Shown here: positions 1 to 5,664 of the stretch, one piece after another
Position numbering within the stretch: position 1 is the stretch's first letter
Layout of the letters: every line of letters begins with the position of its first letter
Assembly (NCBI GenBank): GCA_045611785.1
Contig: JAZKXV010000025.1
Coordinates: 1-16,903, forward strand
Reading direction: 5' to 3'
Source: JAFTYO01 sp045611785
Lineage (GTDB): Bacteria; Pseudomonadota; Alphaproteobacteria; RF32; CAG-239
DNA: 16,903 nt
The notes under the pieces: model-generated
Database searches by the model: none
Told to the model about the DNA's origin: nothing
The model's input: only the letters and a program-made list of their open reading frames with translations
Made by a program: the position numbers and the translations under genes

Positions 1-116
1 GCAGCTAACACAAGGTCAATAAAACCTACACTTTTAGCTGGGTCATCGGTAAGTTTAAGATTTTCATCAACATACCAAAGATTTCTTAATAGTTTTTCTT
101 TTTTGTCTGCATTCAT
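1..116 (-). CDS. Hypothetical protein, N-terminal fragment (runs off the window)
   Basis: The minus strand is open from an ATG at 116 to the window edge, giving 38 codons that begin MNADKKEKLLRNLWYVDENL and continue through LTDDPAKS to FIDLVLAA. The residue mix (charged N-terminus, then a W-Y-V-D segment) looks like real protein rather than random AT-rich translation. The ribosome binding site is weak (AATAAG about 5 nt before the ATG). I do not recognise the family from this fragment. The 118 bases between it and the phosphatase frame are very AT-rich; a possible TTGATT-17-TAATAT promoter for this gene lies there, but it is not convincing enough to list separately. Confidence 0.55.
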   Translation of the reverse strand, partial: MNADKKEKLLRNLWYVDENLKLTDDPAKSVGFIDLVLA

Positions 117-312
117 AATAACTTATTTTAATAGTTTGACATAATCATTTATTAGTGGGCTTATATTAAGTTATTTTTTTCAATAAATCAAATATTTTTT
201 ATTCAAACATATGCTAACAAAAATTTCCTAAGCATTAAAATTTTAAATACTTCAAAAATGCGTCACAGCCTTCAACTATATCCCAATAGGTTTCATCAAA
301 ATTGCCGGTATA

Positions 313-693
313 CTATGGGTCTTTAATATTGCGAGGGTTATTTGCAAAATCAAGTAAGCGATGGATTTTACTGTCTGTATCCATGCCAACGATAGATTGA
401 ATGTCTTCTATATTGCTGTCATCCATCGCCAAGATATAGTCATAATAAGCATAGTCGTGCGAACAAATGCGACGAGAATAATGTTCTTCAAATGGCACAT
501 GCATAGCAGTCAAAATATCCCGAGTGCCATAGTGAATACCTGCATGACACATCTCGTTATATCCTTCGGTCGCAGCAGAATCAATTTCAAAGAATTCAGA
601 AATCCCCTTCTCTTCCACCATTTGCTTAAACACGAACTGCGCCATCGGCGACCGACAAATATTGCCAAGACAAACAAATAAAACTTTAATCAT
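313..693 (-). CDS. Low-molecular-weight protein tyrosine phosphatase, cut short by an in-frame TAG
   Basis: This is a low-molecular-weight protein tyrosine phosphatase, a cytoplasmic cysteine phosphatase that removes phosphate from tyrosines (in many bacteria, from polysaccharide-export kinases). The CX5R phosphate loop CLGNICRS is at residues 8-15, with nucleophile Cys8 and Arg14. The general-acid Asp-Pro is at residues 125-126. I start at the ATG at 693 because AAAGGA lies 6 nt upstream; an ATG five codons earlier has no such site. The frame stops at TAG (313-315) immediately after Asp-Pro. Past the stop the same frame continues for 25 codons, starting YTGNFDETYWDIVEG and ending at TAA (235-237), and it matches the usual LMW-PTP C-terminus. 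Full length with the stop suppressed would be 152 residues, normal for the family. The interrupted position is usually Trp or Tyr (DPWYTG), so one TGG-to-TAG change explains it. It may be a pseudogene, a sequence error or a readthrough gene. No capsule or kinase genes are nearby. Confidence 0.85.
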   Translation of the reverse strand: MIKVLFVCLGNICRSPMAQFVFKQMVEEKGISEFFEIDSAATEGYNEMCHAGIHYGTRDILTAMHVPFEEHYSRRICSHDYAYYDYILAMDDSNIEDIQSIVGMDTDSKIHRLLDFANNPRNIKDP

Positions 694-800
694 AACATGT
701 CCTTTCATACTTGTGGTTAAGGTATTAAATTTGATAAAAAAGATACTATATAAATTTGAAGATGCAGTTTCTTATGCCAAATTAAATACAAAATATACAA

Positions 801-1412
801 CTAAATAAGATTGTTGTTCTGTAAATATTCATAAATTTCTTCGGCTATAATCTGATGCCCTGTTGCATTTGGATGGGTTGCATCTTTATAAAGTTTTTCT
901 AAATCTCGCATAATCCATTTATCATAACGACTAAAATAAAATATATTGCGTTCAACGCAAATATTTTTAATTATTTCATTATATCTTTTCACGTCATCGT
1001 TGCAACGAACTAAAGATGCTTGTTCTGAATATCTATTCTCAATAACCGGAACTAAATCTGTAACAACAATTGTTGCATTTGTTTTAGATAGCGTATCTAA
1101 TAATTTATTCCAATACATTTTTCTTGCACCTTCAGAAAAATCGAGCTGCAAGCCACTATCTTTGCGACGCCTTAAATCATTAATTCCGACATTAACAATT
1201 ATCAAATCAAACTGTTTTGAAGACATTTCAAAAAATGCTCTATTTGTAGCATCAGCAATATTATCTCCGGAATAAGACATATTACTAAAAACATATCCGC
1301 CATTACATTTAGACAAGATCATTTTTCCAAGTCTTGCAAACCATCCCAAATCACTTTCATCAGAATATCCATGTCCAATGCTATCGCCAATTAAACCAAC
1401 ATTTTTAACCAT
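801..1412 (-). CDS. SGNH/GDSL-family hydrolase
   Basis: A 203-residue esterase/lipase-type enzyme of the SGNH fold. The family blocks are all visible: block I GLIGDSIGHG with nucleophile Ser11; block II Gly49 in SYSGDN; block III GIND with Asn78; and block V DATH with Asp177 and His180. The catalytic set is therefore complete. There is no signal peptide or membrane segment, so a cytoplasmic location is likely. The substrate cannot be read from the sequence; members act on acyl or acetyl esters of lipids, sugars or thioesters. I start at the ATG at 1412 with AGAGG 8 nt upstream; a GTG three codons earlier overlaps that ribosome binding site. The gene stops at a TAG that sits just where the domain should end, which argues against general TAG recoding in this genome. 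It appears monocistronic. Confidence 0.85.
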   Translation of the reverse strand: MVKNVGLIGDSIGHGYSDESDLGWFARLGKMILSKCNGGYVFSNMSYSGDNIADATNRAFFEMSSKQFDLIIVNVGINDLRRRKDSGLQLDFSEGARKMYWNKLLDTLSKTNATIVVTDLVPVIENRYSEQASLVRCNDDVKRYNEIIKNICVERNIFYFSRYDKWIMRDLEKLYKDATHPNATGHQIIAEEIYEYLQNNNLI

Positions 1413-1653
1413 ACTATACACCTCTACCTATTACTTTAAATTTTATTTAAATAATAAACACCTTTACATTAATAATATCTTAAACATAATTATAAACAAA
1501 TTAAAATCGTGTTCTAATTTTTATTACACCCTGATATAAGAATTTGAAATATAATAAAAAATATAACACCTTTTACAAAATTTATGGCATTGATAATAAA
1601 AAAAGTTTGATTACTTTTATTGCGTAATTAACTAATAAATTTTGGAGAACGAA

Positions 1654-1857
1654 ATGTTACTTGGAACTGTTAAATGGTTTAATGAAACTAAAGGTTATGG
1701 ATTTATTATTCCGAAATCTGGTGAAAAAGATGTGTTTGTTCACATTACGCAAATTCAAAAGTGTGGATTAAAAAAATTACTTCCGGGACAAAATATTGAA
1801 TTTGAAAAATATGATGACAGAGGTAGAATAGCCGCAGGAAATTTACATCTTTTATAA
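1654..1857 (+). CDS. Cold-shock domain protein (CspA family)
   Basis: A 67-residue single cold-shock domain, a small OB-fold protein that binds single-stranded nucleic acid and acts as an RNA chaperone. The opening MLLGTVKWFNETKGYGFI is diagnostic. RNP-1 is KGYGFI (13-18) and RNP-2 is VFVHI (27-31). The length is normal for CspA proteins. The start is the ATG preceded by GGAG and a 6-nt spacer; an in-frame TTG at 1642 upstream overlaps the ribosome binding site and is not used. The C-terminus is less typical than E. coli CspA (it ends AAGNLHLL). The gene stands alone, with a 241-bp AT-rich leader region upstream and a strong hairpin downstream. Confidence 0.93.
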   Translation: MLLGTVKWFNETKGYGFIIPKSGEKDVFVHITQIQKCGLKKLLPGQNIEFEKYDDRGRIAAGNLHLL

Positions 1858-1888
1858 TCATACACTTTGTTAAAATTTATATTAATCT

Positions 1889-1930
1889 TATAGTAAGCAA
1901 ACTAAGCTCTCTTTGCTTACTATAATACTT
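1889..1930 (+). terminator. Intrinsic terminator after the cold-shock gene
   Basis: There is a perfect 13-bp stem, TATAGTAAGCAAA (1889-1901) pairing with 1912-1924, with a 10-nt loop. A short T-rich tail (ATACTTTTAAAT) follows. It lies 31 nt after the cold-shock stop codon and suits termination of that transcript. The tail is only moderately T-rich, so RNA 3'-end stabilisation is an alternative role. Confidence 0.7.
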
Positions 1931-1970
1931 TTAAATCATATATGTGCTAAATTAACAATAAATAATTATA

Positions 1971-1999
1971 TAAAATCCCCTCTGTTTTTTTCAAAGGGG
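1971..1999 (-). terminator. Intrinsic terminator after rpoH
   Basis: Read on the minus strand, CCCCTTTG pairs with CAGAGGGG (8 bp with one G-U pair) around an A7 loop. It is followed by ATTTTA. It begins 24 nt after the rpoH TGA. The U-tract is short, so the terminator is probable rather than certain. Confidence 0.65.
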
Positions 2000-2023
2000 A
2001 CAAATATATTTAAATTTAATAAA

Positions 2024-2899
2024 TCATTGTAAAACAGGAATATTCTTTTTAATTTTATTTATTGAGTTCAATTCAATCTGCCTAACACGCTCTTTTGATA
2101 TATGGTATGTATTGCTAAGTTCTTCAAGTGTTTGTGGGACAGAATATAATCTGCGCTTGAATAAAATATCTTTTTCACGAGGGTTTAAACAATCCAATGC
2201 TTCAACAAAAAGTTTTTTACGACATGAATATGTTTGTCTGTTAATAATCTTGTCCTCCTGATTTTGCTTAGTATCAACAACAAAATCTATAAACTCTGTT
2301 CCCTCATCAGTATCATTATCTACAAAAACGTTAAGCGATGAATCATGAGAATACATACGACTATTCATTTCCTTTACCTCGTTTGGAGTAACAGATAATG
2401 ATAACGCGATATTATTGATAACTTCATCATCCATCTCTCTATCATCCATTAAACGAAGCTGTTTTTTTATCTTACGCAAATTAAAAAACAGTTTTTTCTG
2501 CGCTGATGTTGTGCCTAACTTTACTAATGACCACGAATTTAATATATATTTTTGCACTGCTGCTTTAATCCACCATATTGCATATGTGGAAAAGCGAAAA
2601 CCCTTATCCGGATTAAACTTTTTAAGAGCCATAAGCAATCCTATATTACCTTCTGAAATCATTTCATTTACAGGTAATCCATAACCTTTATAACTCATTA
2701 CAACTTTTGCAACCAGTCTCAAATGAGATGTTACCAATTTGTTTGCTAACGCTCTATCATGATTAATTGCATATTTTTTAGCCAAATCATATTCTTCTTC
2801 TAAAGAAAGTATCGGAAAATGTTTTATGCTTTGCAAATACTTTGTCATATTTGCTTGTTCCGAAAAATCTACATTATCTAAATTAATACCTGCGTACAT
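2024..2899 (-). CDS. rpoH: RNA polymerase sigma-32 (heat-shock) factor RpoH
   Basis: A 291-residue sigma-70-family factor of the RpoH type, which directs RNA polymerase to heat-shock promoters. Region 1.2/2.1 spans roughly 18-75. The region 2 core with NIGLLMALKKFNPDKG and FRFSTYAIWWIKAAVQKYI (101-119) covers the 2.3/2.4 promoter-melting and -10 recognition part. The RpoH box QKKLFFNLRKIK at about 135-146 separates RpoH from other sigma factors. Region 4.2 (about 256-286, containing SKERVRQIE) is the -35 recognition helix-turn-helix. The start is the ATG at 2899, preceded by GGAG and 6 nt; an upstream in-frame ATG at 2911 is part of that ribosome binding site. Length and domain order are normal. 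Alphaproteobacteria often have more than one RpoH, so this may be one of several paralogues. It is divergent from the LysR-type gene across a 495-bp gap. Confidence 0.92.
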   Translation of the reverse strand: MYAGINLDNVDFSEQANMTKYLQSIKHFPILSLEEEYDLAKKYAINHDRALANKLVTSHLRLVAKVVMSYKGYGLPVNEMISEGNIGLLMALKKFNPDKGFRFSTYAIWWIKAAVQKYILNSWSLVKLGTTSAQKKLFFNLRKIKKQLRLMDDREMDDEVINNIALSLSVTPNEVKEMNSRMYSHDSSLNVFVDNDTDEGTEFIDFVVDTKQNQEDKIINRQTYSCRKKLFVEALDCLNPREKDILFKRRLYSVPQTLEELSNTYHISKERVRQIELNSINKIKKNIPVLQ

Positions 2900-2971
2900 G
2901 CTTTTCTCCATTATTATTAAAACAATAAACCTAACAAAAAATAGACCTAGGTATGCTCCGACAAGGAAATC

Positions 2972-3046
2972 ATGAAAAAATTTTTGCTTAAGAAAAGTAT
3001 AAAATCAATAATCAAAAATTGTATTATATATACGATTTTTTTGTAA
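2972..3046 (+). CDS. Possible small cationic, hydrophobic peptide (24 aa)
   Basis: ATG at 2972 is preceded by AAGGA with a 4-nt spacer and opens 24 codons ending in TAA. The peptide starts MKKFLLKKSIKSIIKN and ends in a hydrophobic CIIYTIFL tail. A lysine-rich start with an Ile/Phe-rich end resembles small membrane peptides or leader peptides, but AT-rich DNA encodes such strings by chance (AAA, ATA, TTT codons). I cannot assign a function; coding status is uncertain. Confidence 0.25.
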   Translation: MKKFLLKKSIKSIIKNCIIYTIFL

Positions 3047-3114
3047 TATCGTAATTTTCATCACATAGTGTACATTTTTTTAGAACACGCTGTTTCCCCT
3101 GTAAAAATTAGCCA

Positions 3115-3134
3115 TACACACGTATATGTGTGTA
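3115..3134. repeat. Inverted repeat, possible operator
   Basis: TACACAC (3115-3121) and GTGTGTA (3128-3134) form 7-bp arms around GTATAT. There is no T-tract, so this is not a terminator. An interrupted dyad with T at one end and A at the other is compatible with a LysR-type or other dimeric regulator site. It lies 260 bp before the LysR-type start and 216 bp from the rpoH start. Confidence 0.45.
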
Positions 3135-3394
3135 AAAATCAAATTTTACTGTACTAAATTTTCGTAATCTCATATCTAAAAATAAGAATTGATTAGTTAT
3201 GTTTTATAACTATACTTCAAACAAACAATATTTAAAACAGTTTGTTTTAAGTTTAGAGTCGTCAGAAGCTCAATGCATTGTCGAACATAGTTTCGAAAAA
3301 ATAATTTGCGCTCCAAATATACCATCTATGGTCGGGGAGCTTTAACGAATGTACAGAAGTCTACAAGACTTTAAAGGTTAAAGGATCATTTTTA

Positions 3395-4399
3395 ATGCAT
3401 ATGATTTCTGAACTCTCCGACCACCTTAAAACAAATCATATTACAAGAAGAGAAAAAACGATGGTAAATAAAAAAGATATATCCATGATTGAAAGTCTTT
3501 TATTTTTACAGGCGATAGACCAATGCGCAGGCAAAAGAAAAGCTTCTGAAGCATTATCTACTTCTATTGATACAATTAATAAATATATTGAAAACTTAGA
3601 AGAAGAATTAGGCGTTAAGCTAATATCCACAAGTGGCAGAGGATCAAATTTAACAAACATTGCACAACGCATAGTCAGCAAAGTTGAAAATATTAAAGAA
3701 GTTCTAGACGAGATTAAAAATATTAAATTAGAAAATAGAGAAATAAAAGGTGAAGTAAGGGTATGCATATCTTTAGGATATGCTTCTTATATGGTTCCTC
3801 AAGATTTATCTGATTTATTTAACATTTTTCCGGAACTGAAAGTTAATTCATATTCAGCAACAGATATCACTCGTGTTAATATTAAAGACTTTGATATAGC
3901 TTTGTCTTATGAAGAAATTGACAACTTTGATATTACGGAAATTACAAAAAAAATAATTCATTGTGGTTTTTTTGCATCTCCAAATTACTTATCTGAACAT
4001 GGATATCCTGTAGATATAGATGATTTAGTAAAAAATCATAGATTAATTATGAAAAATAATGATGTATTAAAACATGTAATAGGCGAAAAAAACTTTAAGG
4101 ATGCTCATATTTGTTTTGAAACAAATAATATATTAGCTATGATAAACGCTATAGAAAATAGCACTGGAATAGGAATGTTGCCATTAGGTTTTGCTACACA
4201 AGGATTAGTATGTTTAGATAACATACCTTGTAATTACCCTATATGCTATCATTTATATGCTAACCGCAATACAAAAGACATACCAAGAGTTAGAACACTT
4301 GTTAATTTTTATAAAGGAGTTATGGATAAAATGCAAAATCCTATTCCAGATATAACCACAAATACACTTCCTATTATTGAGTTATTAGCCGGAAAATAA
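3395..4399 (+). CDS. LysR-type transcriptional regulator (divergent)
   Basis: A probable LysR-type DNA-binding regulator. The winged helix-turn-helix is at about residues 30-90: ISMIESLLFLQAIDQ, then RKASEALSTSIDTINKYI, LEEELGVKLI and LTNIAQRI. This matches the LysR pattern of helix, recognition helix and 'LE..LG..L' wing, although the usual S..A.. residues are partly changed. A substrate-binding-like half starts near EVRVCISLGYASYMVPQ and continues with FDIALSYEEID and an STGIGMLPLGFA segment typical of the family. The inducer and targets are unknown. The ATG at 3395 has AAGGA 9 nt upstream. The ATG at 3461 (312 aa) gives the family's usual short N-terminus and may be the true start. The frame is open upstream to 3305. 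The neighbours do not suggest a metabolic pathway. Confidence 0.78.
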   Translation: MHMISELSDHLKTNHITRREKTMVNKKDISMIESLLFLQAIDQCAGKRKASEALSTSIDTINKYIENLEEELGVKLISTSGRGSNLTNIAQRIVSKVENIKEVLDEIKNIKLENREIKGEVRVCISLGYASYMVPQDLSDLFNIFPELKVNSYSATDITRVNIKDFDIALSYEEIDNFDITEITKKIIHCGFFASPNYLSEHGYPVDIDDLVKNHRLIMKNNDVLKHVIGEKNFKDAHICFETNNILAMINAIENSTGIGMLPLGFATQGLVCLDNIPCNYPICYHLYANRNTKDIPRVRTLVNFYKGVMDKMQNPIPDITTNTLPIIELLAGK

Positions 4400-4427
4400 G
4401 TTATTAAGCATACCGCAAAAGATACCT

Positions 4428-4450
4428 GAGCCAGATTTCACATCTGGCTC
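4428..4450 (+). terminator. Stem-loop downstream of the LysR-type gene (probable terminator)
   Basis: GAGCCAGAT (4428-4436) pairs perfectly with 4442-4450 around TTCAC, giving a GC-rich 9-bp stem 28 nt past the LysR-type stop codon. The T-tract is poor (TTAAGC), so termination may be inefficient or factor-assisted. Confidence 0.5.
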
Positions 4451-4581
4451 TTAAGCATAAGATATTATGTTTCATTAAAAACATGTACATCAAAGCATAT
4501 CCTTCTGCCATTACAAACATCATCGTCTGTTTATGGACAGCCTTTCAAATTATAAAAAATAAAAAACGTTAAACAATTATC

Positions 4582-4890
4582 TTGATAAATGACAAAAAAC
4601 TTATAATAAAGTTACAAAATATCGATTTTGTAAATAAATATAACAATATGGAAAAGCTTAAAACTATCGCTGATGTTATGCGTACACCTCAAGATAAGTG
4701 TATTTCCATTATTAACTGGAATGACTTTATATGTCCGTTCTGTGGTTCAAAACTTCCTTTTCAAGTTATTGGCTTTGGCCGAAACAAATGCCACCAATAT
4801 TTACCATGCATTTGCCAGACTGCTCAAGCAGCTTAAGGTTAGCATAAAATTGCGGAAGCTCTTAAACTTGAAACCCCAAACAATACTTAA
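4582..4890 (+). pseudogene. Decayed small zinc-ribbon-like ORF with two in-frame stops
   Basis: A reading frame from a TTG at 4582 (or ATG at 4648) contains MEKLKTIADVMRTPQDK and then CPFCGSKLPF, a CxxC knuckle, followed by CHQYLPCIC, a second Cys-rich cluster. The frame meets TAA at 4834 and TAG at 4840, then reads HKIAEALKLETPNNT to a TAA at 4888; that tail is protein-like. No ribosome binding site precedes either start. Together this suggests a remnant of a small Cys-rich zinc-binding protein that has taken at least one nonsense change. A functional 84-aa protein ending at 4836 is the alternative. The family is not recognised. Confidence 0.4.
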
Positions 4891-4901
4891 CAACACATAG
4901 T

Positions 4902-5381
4902 TTATATGTGCACATTCTGGCAAACCTTTTGCGCCATCTCTTCTCTTTGTTTACGAGTTATTTCAGCATCTTGGTTCATCTTGTTAAGCAACATTGAAGA
5001 TGCTTTTATCAGCACTCTATCTACATTAGGATATTGGGTAAGAGAAGATGATGCATTTTTTTGAATATAATCCAAGCAACCTTTTACAGTATGGAAATCA
5101 TCACAACCACTCCATGCAGCACTATACTCTACTTTTCTTTTGGTATAAATTTTAGAAAGAAGTGCAGCTAATTTCTTATTTGTAGTATTTATTTTTTTGG
5201 TTGGTTGAAATGTATATATCTTCACATTAATATCTTGACTTGAGTAACTTTCATCTCCGCGATACTTTCCTTCACGAAAAGAAACAACTGTTCGAGAACC
5301 ATCTGAATTAGAACAAGTTATACGAGCTTTCTTATGATTATATTGTATTTCATAAGCTGATTCATTTTTAACTGTATTCAT
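4902..5381 (-). CDS. Hypothetical protein (159 aa)
   Basis: An unrecognised soluble protein. The N-terminal half (about 1-60) is rich in beta-type residues, with SDGSRTVVSFREGKYRGD. The middle is lysine-rich (KKINTTNKKLAALLSKIYTK), and the C-terminal half looks alpha-helical, with CLDYIQKNA and a charged helix ITRKQREEMAQKV. Four Cys residues are scattered without a metal motif, and there is no signal peptide or membrane segment. I start at the ATG at 5381 because AAAGGA lies 6-8 nt before it; an ATG five codons upstream lacks one. The promoter is strong (see 5417-5445). It converges on the decayed zinc-ribbon ORF and diverges from the MORN-repeat gene. Function unknown. Confidence 0.75.
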   Translation of the reverse strand: MNTVKNESAYEIQYNHKKARITCSNSDGSRTVVSFREGKYRGDESYSSQDINVKIYTFQPTKKINTTNKKLAALLSKIYTKRKVEYSAAWSGCDDFHTVKGCLDYIQKNASSSLTQYPNVDRVLIKASSMLLNKMNQDAEITRKQREEMAQKVCQNVHI

Positions 5382-5416
5382 AATAGATCCTTTCATATGG
5401 ATATAACTTTTGTAGA

Positions 5417-5445
5417 AAAATATCCCATTTATATTAATTTGTCAA
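5417..5445 (-). promoter_or_regulatory. Sigma-70-type promoter of the 159-aa orphan
   Basis: On the minus strand TTGACA (5440-5445) is separated by exactly 17 nt from TATTTT (5417-5422). This places the start site about 30 nt before the ATG at 5381. The -35 is perfect and the -10 matches 4 of 6. Confidence 0.65.
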
Positions 5446-5602
5446 TATTTTTATAATTAAATCTTATCTTGCCTAAAATATTTGGTTATCATCAATTATG
5501 GGAAAAAGTAAACAAACAATAGTAGTAGCAACAACTAAACTTGCATTATAATTATTATATTTTATGAATAAATTTTCTAGACATAATTATAAATAAAATC
5601 AA

Positions 5603-5631
5603 TTGACAAATTTACAAAATAATACTACATT
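5603..5631 (+). promoter_or_regulatory. Sigma-70-type promoter of the MORN-repeat gene
   Basis: TTGACA (5603-5608) is followed 17 nt later by TACATT (5626-5631). More AT-rich -10 alternatives (TATATT) lie just downstream. It sits 34 nt before the ATG at 5665 and is the only good match in the 283-bp divergent region 5382-5664. Confidence 0.6.
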
Positions 5632-5664
5632 ATATTTATATATAATTTATCGGAGATTATTGCT

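Larger units (their letters stand above)
2900..3394. other. 495-bp intergenic region between rpoH and the LysR-type gene
   Basis: This gap is AT-rich and holds no long gene. It contains a 24-codon ORF with a ribosome binding site (2972-3046), an inverted repeat (3115-3134) and a 48-codon ORF (3199-3345). The LysR reading frame is open from 3305. It must contain the rpoH promoter (minus strand) and the LysR promoter (plus strand), but I see no clear consensus pair for either. Confidence 0.6.

Noticed and set aside
235..1412. Genome-wide TAG recoding as sense
   Set aside because: The SGNH hydrolase ends at TAG exactly where its domain should end, so TAG is a working stop here.
4483..4572. 29-codon ORF (MYIKAYPSAITNIIVCLW...) upstream of the zinc-ribbon remnant
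   Set aside because: No ribosome binding site and no supporting context; it is too short to judge.
4673..4900. 75-codon ORF in another frame over the zinc-ribbon remnant
   Set aside because: It overlaps the Cys-rich frame, which has the recognisable CxxC motifs, and has low-complexity Leu/Lys content without a ribosome binding site.
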